A DNA stretch of 64,000 nucleotides from Ignavibacteriales bacterium (GTDB lineage: Bacteria; Bacteroidota; Ignavibacteria; Ignavibacteriales; Ignavibacteriaceae), in contig JADJNX010000010.1 in assembly GCA_016714125.1 (NCBI GenBank), forward strand, positions 93,774 through 157,773, written 5' to 3'. Under the pieces are notes generated by a model that saw nothing but the letters and a program-made list of their open reading frames with translations, was not told where the DNA came from and searched no databases. Within the stretch, counting starts at the first letter, position 1; the number at the start of each line of letters is the position of its first letter. Shown piece by piece: positions 8,180 to 16,913 of the stretch. Made by a program: the position numbers and the translations under genes.

Positions 8180-9268
8180 TTGGCAGGATTTTTCTCAAAT
8201 CTATATAAGTTATATACAAGTGACCTGAAAGACGGTGATGTCGCTCGACTGATTCGTTCCGAAGCACCCGAGGTATATCAGTTTTACCTCGACAGCGCTA
8301 AAAGAGATGATTATAAGAAGATGTCACAAGGGCAGCGCAAATTTGCACTGCTTAAGGAATTGGTTTACACTTTCCTCAGGAAACTCTCTCCTGTCAGAAG
8401 AATCGCCTTTTCACTCGCATTTGTAATTTTCTTCTACGCCTCGATGATGAATATGTGGTTCTGGGGAGTGCTTTCATTTTTAACTGTGGTTTTACTCCTT
8501 GTATTTGAAGTAGCTGAAAAACTTTCGGCTACCAATGAACTGGATATCGCAAAAAACATTCAGGAGGAGTTGACAATGACTGAATCTCCAGTTTATGAAG
8601 GACTTCAAGTTGCTGCCTACTCAAAACCTGCGAAGGTGGTCGGGGGAGATTTCCTCAACTATTTTCCCCTTAATTCCTCCCAAAAAAAACATTTTTATCT
8701 CCTTGGTGACATTTCAGGTAAAGGTATGCTTGCTGCCTTATATATGGTGAGAGTTCATTCTGTATTAACTTATTTAACAAAAAATCAGCACTCTGCGAAA
8801 GATGTTTTAAAAGAACTGAACAAAGTTCTAAATTCCATTTTTAAACCGGGTTTGTTTTTTACTGCGGCTGCTTTGGAAGTCGAAGATGGAGAAAAGATTA
8901 AGGCAATCAGAGCAGGGCACACACCTTTGCTCCATTTTTGTGCAGAATCGGGAGAAGTAAAACAGCTGAAACCAAACGGTATTGGGATTGGAATGCGTGA
9001 TAAAGGCGTTTTTGATAAAACACTTGAAGAAATCGAAATTGACCTGAAGGTCAATGATATACTATTCATCTACTCCGATGGAGTTAATGAAGCAGTTGAT
9101 GAAGTGAACAAAGAGTTTGGAATCGCCAGGATAGAGAAAAATCTAATCAAAAACGCAGACAAATCTCCGGATGAAATTATTAAGTCAATCCTCAAATCGG
9201 TTAATAACTTCACCTACAATGTCCCAATGAGGGATGATATAACAATTCTTGTATTAAAGAGAACTTGA
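8180..9268 (+). CDS. Membrane-anchored SpoIIE/RsbU-type serine phosphatase
   Basis: A PP2C-like phosphatase of 362 residues that would dephosphorylate an anti-sigma-antagonist protein in a partner-switching cascade. Two hydrophobic helices (about residues 75-110) anchor it. The catalytic domain (about 135-362) shows the metal-binding acids in VVGGDFLNYF, LGDISGKGM, FIYSDGVNEA and MRDDITILV. The start is TTG 8180, with AAGGA about 9 bases upstream and no nearby ATG. No extra sensor domain is visible. A possible partner, an anti-sigma-like ATPase fused to a GNAT domain, lies about 2 kb away on the other strand. Confidence 0.88.
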   Translation: MAGFFSNLYKLYTSDLKDGDVARLIRSEAPEVYQFYLDSAKRDDYKKMSQGQRKFALLKELVYTFLRKLSPVRRIAFSLAFVIFFYASMMNMWFWGVLSFLTVVLLLVFEVAEKLSATNELDIAKNIQEELTMTESPVYEGLQVAAYSKPAKVVGGDFLNYFPLNSSQKKHFYLLGDISGKGMLAALYMVRVHSVLTYLTKNQHSAKDVLKELNKVLNSIFKPGLFFTAAALEVEDGEKIKAIRAGHTPLLHFCAESGEVKQLKPNGIGIGMRDKGVFDKTLEEIEIDLKVNDILFIYSDGVNEAVDEVNKEFGIARIEKNLIKNADKSPDEIIKSILKSVNNFTYNVPMRDDITILVLKRT

Positions 9269-9318
9269 GTACCTGAGAACTCGAGTACTCAAGTTCTCAA
9301 GTACTCTAATACTCTCTA
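9260..9318. repeat. Repeat family A, copy 3, between convergent genes
   Basis: GAGAACTTGAGTACCTGAG is followed by its complement-like CTCAAGTTCTCAAGTACTC, centred on the palindrome GAGTACTC. It spans the gap between the phosphatase and the convergent peptidase gene and could end transcription from both sides. Confidence 0.75.
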
Positions 9319-11307
9319 CTTCAGCAAAATCATCTTTTGTCTTAACATTTTCCCGCCGGCATTCAAGACTGCAAAATAGATTCCACTCGGGAGGTTATTT
9401 GCGGTGAATTCAACCTTGTGTATTCCCGCCTCAAAATATCCATTTGCGATTACTCCAACTTCCTCACCATTTGTATTAAAAACTGAAAGTTTAACATCAC
9501 TTCCCTCGGGAACCGCAAACTTAATTGTTGTTGAAGGATTAAATGGATTTGGGTAGTTGCTGTATAATGTATATTCGACAGGTGAATGTTGATCTTCTTC
9601 TGTTGACATCACTGTGTTGCCGGTTTTGAGAACTATTTCATTGTTTGGATCAAAAACAAGGGAAGATGGTTGTCTGTCAAAATTAAAAGTGAAGATTTGA
9701 TCGTTTTGATCGTTAAACACTCTGATTGTAGTGTCAGGACCGGAAGTGAATGATATCTTCAGTTCAATTGGCATTTTGAAATAGGTGGACCCCGACTGAG
9801 TCTGTTTTGCCTTAAAATTTATAGCCCATTCCATGGCACCTGTTTGGGAAACCCAGTAGTTATTCGAATAATTAGGATGATTTGGTTCATATAACCATTG
9901 TTCAAAAAACCATGAAAGATCCTGCCCGGAAGCTTCACTCATTTTCACAATAAATTCAGGTATTGAGCAGCTTTTATATCTGAATTTAGGATCGGTTGCA
10001 TACGATGTAACGGTACTAAAAAAGAGTTCCGAACCAAGTACATACCGCGCCATTGCGAGCACACATGATCCCTTTGCATAGGTGATTGCAGTGTTAAAAA
10101 GCTCATTGGTACTTGGAGTTACAATTGCCCATGATGGATTATATATTGACCATCCGGGATTTTGCTGTTTGTAGTAAGTGGCATCGTTGTTGATCATCGT
10201 TTTATAAGCCTGGTAGCTGCCACCCGGTTTCACTTCTTCCCAAACAGATTCAGAAAATGTCGCAAATCCTTCATTAAGAAAGATATCCGCCCATGTTGAA
10301 GGGCTGATCATATCGCCAAACCACTGGTGAGCAAACTCGTGGGCAATCAGATTTTGACTCCAGCAATTTGGACAAAGTGAGGTAAGGGTCTGATTTTCCA
10401 TTCCACCCCAAGTGAATTGGTTGTTCAGAGTAGCGTATCCGTTTTTCTCAAATGGATAGGGACCATATTTCCCACTAAATCCATCAAATTGATTGATAAT
10501 TGCATCTCTGATTGTTTGCGAAACTGTTTCTCCGGGATTTGCATATAACCTCACCGGAATAGTATCTCCGGAAACAGGATCAACCCAGTTAAGAATGAAC
10601 AACTGATAGTTTACTCTTGCCGATATAACCGTTAAGTAGGTGGCAACAGGGTCTCTGCTAACCCAGCGATAATAAATTTCTGAGCCGGTATTTGTAGAAT
10701 CTTTTAACAATCCATTGGAACCAAGTTTTACATTCACGGGCACTCTAGCCGTAAGGTCAACAGTTGCTTTGTCGGATGGTTTATCCCAGCATGGAAACCA
10801 CTTTCTTGCTCCCTCGGGCTCGTTATCGGTAAATACAGTGCCACCACTGGCATAAAAAGCATTGTCTGTAACATTGTTATGTCGATAATAAATCTTCACT
10901 TCCACAGTATCACCGGGTGAATATGTGGAGTCGAGAGTAATATTTAATTTATTGCTGACATGTGTGAAGCTTTCTCCGGCAAATCCCAGTGAATCAACAA
11001 CAATGGAAGTATTAACAGCATCCAGAATTATTGAGTTAAGAGTTGAATCCACCTTAAATTTTACAACAACTGTTCCCGTAAAAGATTTTGGATATGGCGA
11101 AATAAAACAGTTATAGATATCGAGATTCAGTTTGTAATCAAGTACATCAAAAGTATGCGTTATAGCTTCAATGTTTTGAAGTTTTTGAAGTGATGCTGGA
11201 AGCATACTTTGCTTCTTTTCAGCACAATATTCATAGCCTCTTTTTTCTTGAGAAAATAGAGTGGTTATTGACAATAGTAAAATAATTGCTGCGGCTTTGA
11301 TGGTCAT
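9316..11307 (-). CDS. T9SS-secreted M1 family zinc aminopeptidase
   Basis: A 663-residue secreted metallopeptidase that should release N-terminal residues from peptides outside the cell. There is a signal peptide (about 20 residues), then the M1 N-terminal beta domain and the catalytic domain with the exopeptidase motif GGMEN and the zinc site HEFAH followed, 18 residues later, by Glu in NEGFATF. The C-terminal 90 residues are a T9SS sorting domain with NYPNPFNPSTT and the end RQKMILLK. All catalytic residues are intact. With the OPT transporter at 25.9 kb it suggests use of external protein. Confidence 0.93.
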   Translation of the reverse strand: MTIKAAAIILLLSITTLFSQEKRGYEYCAEKKQSMLPASLQKLQNIEAITHTFDVLDYKLNLDIYNCFISPYPKSFTGTVVVKFKVDSTLNSIILDAVNTSIVVDSLGFAGESFTHVSNKLNITLDSTYSPGDTVEVKIYYRHNNVTDNAFYASGGTVFTDNEPEGARKWFPCWDKPSDKATVDLTARVPVNVKLGSNGLLKDSTNTGSEIYYRWVSRDPVATYLTVISARVNYQLFILNWVDPVSGDTIPVRLYANPGETVSQTIRDAIINQFDGFSGKYGPYPFEKNGYATLNNQFTWGGMENQTLTSLCPNCWSQNLIAHEFAHQWFGDMISPSTWADIFLNEGFATFSESVWEEVKPGGSYQAYKTMINNDATYYKQQNPGWSIYNPSWAIVTPSTNELFNTAITYAKGSCVLAMARYVLGSELFFSTVTSYATDPKFRYKSCSIPEFIVKMSEASGQDLSWFFEQWLYEPNHPNYSNNYWVSQTGAMEWAINFKAKQTQSGSTYFKMPIELKISFTSGPDTTIRVFNDQNDQIFTFNFDRQPSSLVFDPNNEIVLKTGNTVMSTEEDQHSPVEYTLYSNYPNPFNPSTTIKFAVPEGSDVKLSVFNTNGEEVGVIANGYFEAGIHKVEFTANNLPSGIYFAVLNAGGKMLRQKMILLK

Positions 11308-11436
11308 TTTATGCCTGATGATATAAAAAAGGAATGATAATTATTGTGGATTTAAATTAAGGTATTCACAGATTAAAAAAATGTCGATAATTTGGTATGA
11401 AAGTAAGATTTTAATGAGAATTAGAATAAGCGAGGA

Positions 11437-12935
11437 TTATCCCGCGGACTCTCTGTCTGCAACAATAAAATCGAGGATACTCCGGCCATTTTCTGAAGCA
11501 ATCATAATCTTTGATGTGTCAATAAAAATATTGTTCAAATATTGCATCTTCAATATGTCACCATCTCTGAATTCGGGGATCAAACCTCCGAAGAAAAATC
11601 CGAGATCTCTGAATTGTGGTACAAGATACATGGATGCAGGCTCTGAGAGAGGAAGTTCTAAATAAACAGTGTCAATCTTTTTCATACAGAGTTCCTTGAC
11701 TCTCAGTCTGAGGATTGGCAGGATATCTTCACCATATTTTTCGATAGTGATTACAGCAGAGTTAAAGTCCGGCTTAAAGCTCAATTCAAGTGATGTTTCA
11801 CCCGACATTTCAACAATACTTTTAAAACTTTTAGTCGTATGAATGACCCTGTTGAGCTTCAAATCTGAATAAATACGGGTCATGAGCTCTTCGTATATCT
11901 CCGGTACATAAACAGTTCTTTCCTGTTCCTCTGCTATTTTAAGATAATAAAGCATCACCGCCTGTCGCTGAGAAAGCCCTTCATCGTTTATTTTTTTAAA
12001 GGTGACTCTCTCACCGGTAAAAGCAATAAGCAGTCCTGTTTCTTTAGCTCCGAGAGTTATATTTCCTTTTTGCGTGAAGGGGTGGATAGTCACACTTTCA
12101 CTATAAAGTCCATAAAGACCGATGGTTTTCCCATGTTCAATGGCTTGCATTTTCATTCTCTTAAAGAGATTATGCCCTCTATAACGGGGATCAACTATCG
12201 CCATTCCTGAATCTGCAACTTTTGCACCCGGTTTATCATAAAACAAACCAAGATTTGCGATAAATTCATCTTTCGAATTTCTTACTGTGACAGCTTCAAG
12301 GTATCCGTATTCAAGGATTTCTTTTAGTTTTTCGGGGAGATATGCTACACTTGCATAAGTGTAACCGTAGGCACGGTATGCCAGTCTGGCAAGTTCAAGG
12401 GCATCCCGGGACTTGAGCATGCTAAATTTAAGTTCTTCATCCTTGGGAGCAGTTTCAGGTTCAGTTGGAATGGTCTCACTTACAAGGTGTTTTATATCCT
12501 CATCGGGAAGATTTTTAACAACTTCGATTCTCTTCCCCTCTTTGCCAAGATTTACAAACTTGAATTCATCAGCGAGGTGTTTTATCAGAAGGATTCCCAA
12601 TGCCGAGCGCTCTTCATGCTCCAGCTTGTCAACATCAACCGGAAGCCCTTTATCTTCAAAAGTAAATTTAAGTTTACCGGGAAGGTAGGAGATTTTGAAA
12701 CTGACAATTCCAAGTTCATCGGGTTCAAAAGAATTTTCTACAACACTTACAAAAGATTCTTCAATAATCAGTTCAATTTCACGGAGTTTTTCGTCCCGGA
12801 ATCCAAACCATTCGGCTATCTCTTTTGCGAGTGTAACTATAATGGGAAGGAAGTTTAGTTGTGCCGGAATTGTTAATTCCGAAAGCGTACCGGCGATTAA
12901 AATTCTTTTGTCGAGTTTGTTTTTCGTTCCGTCAC
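11437..12935 (-). CDS. Anti-sigma-like (HATPase) domain fused to a GNAT acetyltransferase domain
   Basis: The frame is open from 12957 down to 11437. The first 120 residues match an RsbW-like ATP-binding domain: the IIEES helix, FEDKGLPVDVDKLE and ALGILLIKHLADE, then GKEGKRIEVVK. The rest is a GNAT domain (RLAYRAYGYTY, MAIVDPRYRGHNLFK) and a C-terminal region ending at 11437. The N-box position that normally holds a magnesium-binding Asn reads Ser (EESFVSVVEN), so kinase activity is doubtful. There is no ATG in frame. The likeliest start is GTG 12935 with one base missing from the A run near 12908, giving about 499 residues. It lies just after a small gene on the same strand. Confidence 0.75.
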
Positions 12936-12946
12936 CCGTGGCTGGG

Positions 12947-13168
12947 TTATTTACCGGTCATGTGATCAAATTTACGCGAGGCGTGCAGATCTTCATATTT
13001 GTGCCTGGCGTCGTCCAAACTATTGAATCTCTCTTCTTTCTTTTTGTAACAAAATTTCATGATATAGAAGGATTCAACTAGACCATAATCCCCTTTTGAA
13101 TATTTTACTACTTTGAGGGAATATCTGGGAAATCGTATACCTTTTACAACTTCGAAGTCTTCTTTCAT
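12947..13168 (-). CDS. Small basic hypothetical protein, 73 aa
   Basis: A soluble, Lys/Tyr/Phe-rich 73-residue protein with no signal or membrane segment. ATG 13168 has a weak GTGAG upstream. The end (ARHKYEDLHASRKFDHM) is helical and polar. It is immediately followed by the ATPase-GNAT fusion, with about 10 bases between, so it probably belongs to that transcript and could be a partner protein. The family is not recognised. Confidence 0.55.
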   Translation of the reverse strand: MKEDFEVVKGIRFPRYSLKVVKYSKGDYGLVESFYIMKFCYKKKEERFNSLDDARHKYEDLHASRKFDHMTGK

Positions 13169-13427
13169 TTCTCACTAATTTCTATTAAACTGAGAGTCAA
13201 TTTACAAATTCTTACTGCAAATTAATAATAGTATTGTGTTAATATTTTATGAAATGTTATGACCCCGAGGAACGATATCAACTTTCAACCTGTTTATTAG
13301 ATGCAAAGCATATCTTAAATCCTTCAATAACGGTATAAATAATGCCCCCGTTGTTAAGATGTGCATCACATCATTAGTCGTCCGACAGGGTTATATTGCA
13401 TGTGATAAAAAAATGATTTTCCAAAAA

Positions 13428-13625
13428 ATGCGAGAAATTGTGAAAAAAGAGTTGAACAACTGGGATGTCAAACATGGCGATTACCAGCGTGACTCCGAAT
13501 ACGATAAATTATACATCCACAACCGTAAGGTTGAGAGAACAAAGAAAAGTGCCCTGATTATTTCCGCTGGCATCCTACTTACTGTCATCTTCTACTTCAT
13601 CCTGAAAGCAGCTTCCACAATATAA
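13428..13625 (+). CDS. Small single-pass membrane protein, WDxKxGDYxRD family, copy 1
   Basis: A short protein with a polar N-terminus carrying WDVKHGDYQRDSEYDKLY, a basic patch (RKVERTKK) and one C-terminal membrane helix. The gene at 14435 encodes the same pattern, so the two define a paralogous pair. The start is uncertain: ATG 13428 gives 65 residues and aligns best with the paralogue, while ATG 13413 and a start at 13359 are also in frame and none has a good ribosome site. The orientation is predicted N-in by the basic residues before the helix. I know no named family with this motif. Confidence 0.6.
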   Translation: MREIVKKELNNWDVKHGDYQRDSEYDKLYIHNRKVERTKKSALIISAGILLTVIFYFILKAASTI

Positions 13626-13629
13626 TTGA

Positions 13630-13643
13630 GGGGAGTGCTCCCC
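13630..13643 (+). other. GC-rich hairpin after the first small membrane gene
   Basis: GGGGAG (13630-13635) pairs with CTCCCC (13638-13643), but the loop is only TG and no T tract follows, so termination is doubtful. Confidence 0.3.
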
Positions 13644-13798
13644 GAATAATTAACCATTCTCTTTTAAGTTCTATAACCTGACACAGTGTTTTTTGCCTAT
13701 TTTTAGCAACATTTTATATAATGCTTATTCTAATTATGGGAAAATTGTGGATTTATTAAAATAAATCGAATTTTATTTACATTTTATTTGGAATTCAC

Positions 13799-13829
13799 TT
13801 GACTTTAAAAAGATTTCTTTGTAAATTTG
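13799..13829 (+). promoter_or_regulatory. Bacteroidota-type promoter inside the long intergenic region
   Basis: TTG at 13799-13801, 20 bases, then TAAATTTG at 13822-13829, a full consensus match. The predicted start is near 13836, about 400 bases before the next gene, so it points to a long leader or a noncoding RNA. Confidence 0.6.
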
Positions 13830-13910
13830 AATCAGGTTAAGGTGAGGTTTAGCGACCATAATTTTTCACAAAAATTGGAGGTATTCTCTTTTAGATTGAC
13901 ATTTTTTTAT

Positions 13911-14008
13911 AAAGGCGGGATGGGGACTGCGAATCGTTTGGTGTGGTGAGGGAAAAGGCACACTGCCGGTTATTGATTTTTATGTATCTGAAAACCCCAT
14001 CCCCTTTT
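13911..14008 (+). ncRNA. Candidate structured RNA element
   Basis: GGGATGGGG (13917-13925) pairs with CCCCATCCC (13995-14003), and the flanks extend the stem (AAAGG with CCTTTT, one bulge) to about 14 pairs. Inside the 69-base loop, GGTGTG and CACAC can form a second hairpin. It lies downstream of the promoter at 13799 and contains no plausible reading frame. It lacks the conserved SRP RNA tetraloop region, and I could not match it to 6S or a riboswitch. The rest of 13644-14233 is AT-rich with nothing recognisable. Confidence 0.4.
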
Positions 14009-14233
14009 ATAATTTCCCCTTAAACTTAACTTATCTATAAGAACAACTCTTCTCTTTAAATTCAATTACTGAAATCCAATTTCCATACCCGGTACTGCGC
14101 ACTTTCAAATAGATTAGCGCTGTTTTACCGGTTTTCGGGTATCCGGCTTCTAAAAGTTATGCCCTGATTAAATGGTAATTATTTATAACATAAATAATCA
14201 TACTTCTTAAAATTTATTAAACTGGAGTTTTAT

Positions 14234-14395
14234 ATGCTCAGGAACAGGCAAATAGTGGATATCGGCTATGAAAAAATCGGTTTTCTCCGATTGGTTGTTC
14301 TCATAGCTTTATACACTCCTATAGCTTTGTTATTGGTCATCTCATCGCCATTCCATTTGATCAGGATATTGGCTGAGAAGATAATAACCAAGTGA
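14234..14395 (+). CDS. Very small membrane protein, 53 aa
   Basis: An intact 53-residue frame with a strong ribosome site (GGAG, 7 bases before ATG). It has a short basic N-terminus (MLRNRQIVDIGYEKIG), one long hydrophobic helix (about residues 18-38, LVVLIALYTPIALLLV) and a basic tail ending AEKIITK. It is followed after 39 bases by the second WDxKxGDY protein, so the two likely form a transcript, perhaps driven from 13799. The family is unknown. Confidence 0.5.
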   Translation: MLRNRQIVDIGYEKIGFLRLVVLIALYTPIALLLVISSPFHLIRILAEKIITK

Positions 14396-14434
14396 GATTT
14401 TGAATTTACTAACGAATCATAAAAGAGGAGTAAA

Positions 14435-14626
14435 ATGCAACAGGAAACAACCTGGCACAGGTGGGATATCAAGAAGGGCGACTATTCAAGGGATGTGGAT
14501 TATGACCGACTCTACTTCAGAGGGAAGAAGCGAGAGAAGGTTTTTCGCGCAGCAGTTTGGTTAGGTGCGGCAGTGGTAGTATCACAAGTCTTCTTAAAGG
14601 TTCTGGCTTATATATCAAGTATGTAA
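14435..14626 (+). CDS. Small single-pass membrane protein, WDxKxGDYxRD family, copy 2
   Basis: A 63-residue protein with an excellent ribosome site (AGAGGAG). The N-terminal motif WDIKKGDYSRDVDYDRLY repeats that of the gene at 13428, followed by a basic patch (RGKKREK) and one membrane helix. The Asp, Tyr and Arg residues of the motif are conserved between the copies while the helices differ, which suggests that the soluble motif carries the function. A strong terminator follows at 14691. Confidence 0.65.
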   Translation: MQQETTWHRWDIKKGDYSRDVDYDRLYFRGKKREKVFRAAVWLGAAVVVSQVFLKVLAYISSM

Positions 14627-14690
14627 GCCTGAGGTGAGGCAATAGTTTTAGATTTTCTCTAAAGAGTGATACCCTCACCAACCTAACCTT

Positions 14691-14725
14691 GCCCGTTTAC
14701 TCTTCGGAGTGACGGGCTTTTTTTT
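14691..14725 (+). terminator. Rho-independent terminator
   Basis: GCCCGTTTACTC, loop TTCG, GAGTGACGGGC, then eight T. It closes the small-membrane-protein transcript. Confidence 0.9.
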
Positions 14726-14856
14726 ATTTAATTGAATTAAAAAATAGTTTGCCAGAAAATCATAACATTCTTAACTTGAGCAGTTAATATATAGTTTTCT
14801 CCCAACCGCATAAATAACCAGTACCCGTTAAATTTTAGATACAGGAGCCTCTTAAA

Positions 14857-16763
14857 ATGAGTGAAGAAACAGGCATTAAACAATCCGAAGGCGAAGTTTA
14901 TTATCCATCTCAGGCTGTTACTGAAAATGCACTTTGCAAAGACTACGATTCAATGTACAACAAATCGATCGAAGACCCTGAAAAATTCTGGGGCGAGATT
15001 GCCGGGGAATTTGAATGGTCTCAAAAGTGGGATAAGGTTTACGACGAATCAACTCCACCTTTCTTCAGATGGTTTACCGGTGGTAAAACCAACATCGTTA
15101 CCAATGCGATCGACAGACATCTTAAAACCTTTAGAAAAAACAAACTTGCGCTGATTTGGGAAAGTGAATCGGGCGATGATTTTAGAACTTATTCTTATTT
15201 TTCCTTAAATCGTGAAGTTATAAAATTTGCCAATGTCTTAAAAAGCATGGGAGTTCAAAAGGGAGATATCGTAACAATCTATATGCCCAGGGTTCCCGAA
15301 CTTATATTTGCAATGCTTGCATGCGCAAAAATTGGAGCCGCCCACTCTGTGGTTTATGGAGGTTTCAGCGTTGAGGCACTTGCCGAGAGAATTGAGGATG
15401 CACAAAGTAAAGTGCTGATCACAGCTGATGGTGGATATATGCGCGGGAAAATAATTAATCTCAAACAGATTGCCGATGAAGCTTTGGCTCGTCAGGGTAC
15501 TATCGAACATTGTGTAGTTATCCGCAGGACGGGACATGAAATTTATATGGAGCCGGGACGGGATTACTGGTACCACGACCTTCTTAGTGTTCCCGTTGTA
15601 AACCAGCCTTGTGAAACCGAACAGGTTGATGCTGAAACAATGCTTTTTATTCTCTACACTTCAGGCACAACCGGCAGACCAAAAGGTGTAATCCACACTC
15701 ATGGTGGTTATATGGTTTACACCGCCACATCATTCAAATACGTTTTTGATATCAACGATGAAGACAGATACTGGTGTGCCGCCGACCGGGTTGGATAACA
15801 GGTCACAGTTACATTGTTTACGCACCTCTTCTTAACGGTTCCACCAGCTTTATGTATGAAGGGGCTCCAAACTTCCCCTACCCCAACAGATGGTGGAAAA
15901 TGATTGAGAAGTATGGAATTACAATTCTTTATACAGCACCAACTGCTATCAGAGGGCTGATGAGATTTGGAAACGCATGGCCAAACAGACACGACCTATC
16001 ATCACTACGCATTTTGGGAAGTGTTGGTGAACCTATTAATCCTGAAGCATGGAAATGGTATTATGAAGTGATCGGCAAATCAAAATGTCCGATCATGGAC
16101 ACCTGGTGGCAAACTGAAACCGGTGGATTTATGATAACTCCTCTGCCGATAACTCCTTTGAAACCGGGTAGTGCAACAAAACCATTTTTTGGTATTGAAG
16201 TGGATGTACTCGACAGTGACGGTAAAAGCGCTCCGGCAGGTGAAGAAGGGATCCTTGTTATAAAGAAACCCTGGCCCTCAATTATGAGAGGGATTCTCCA
16301 CGATCCAGAACGGTATAAACAGCAATACTGGAGCAAATATAGCACAATGTATGAAGCTGGAGATTCAGCAAGAAAAGACAAGGATGGCTATATCTGGGTG
16401 ATTGGCAGACTGGATGATGTAATAAAAGTAAGCGGCTATCGTTTAGGGACGGCTGAGATTGAATCGGCACTTGTTTCCCATTCGGCAGTGGCAGAAGCTG
16501 CTGCAATAGGCCTTCCGCATGAGTTGAAAGGTCATGTTATTCACTGTTATGTGGTTTTAAGAGCCGGTTATGCAGCTTCAGATTCTCTTGTCGAGGAGCG
16601 AAAAAAACATGTGGGTCACGAGATTGGACCAATCGCCAAGCCGGAAAAAGTTAATTTTATGGACTCATTACCAAAAACAAGATCAGGAAAAATTATGAGG
16701 AGATTGCTCAAGGCCAGAGCTTTGGGTCTCCCTGAAGGTGACAAAAGTACCCTGGAAGAGTAA
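14857..16763 (+). CDS. acs: Acetyl-CoA synthetase (AMP-forming), one frameshift
   Basis: Activates acetate with ATP and CoA to acetyl-CoA via acetyl-AMP in the cytosol. The corrected protein has about 635 residues, near the usual 650. Motifs are complete: LYTSGTTGRPKGVIHTHGG (AMP/phosphate loop), DTWWQTETGG, GYRLGTAEIESAL and PKTRSGKIMRR, whose Lys is the usual acetylation site. The frame breaks at about 15787, where one C seems missing (reading AADPGWITGHS when restored). The gene is monocistronic after a terminator. With nifJ at 21 kb it links acetate to pyruvate metabolism. Confidence 0.95.
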
Positions 16764-16913
16764 ACCTTTACTTGTCCATTTTGAGATGAATTCTCGCAAT
16801 GAGACAGTGCTAAAATATACAATGTGAGAAAAATGACTGCTTTACGATGTTTCTCAAAAGGCACGATTTTTGCTTGTATTCTATTAGATAATTATCAATT
16901 AAAAGAGGCAGAA

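Noticed and set aside
13911..14008. Small SRP RNA
   Set aside because: The size fits, but the conserved GGAA-loop and AGCAG internal-loop region of SRP domain IV is absent.
14266..14472. Minus-strand frame of 68 codons over the small membrane genes
   Set aside because: The plus strand has two frames with strong ribosome sites and a terminator; the opposite frame has none and overlaps both.
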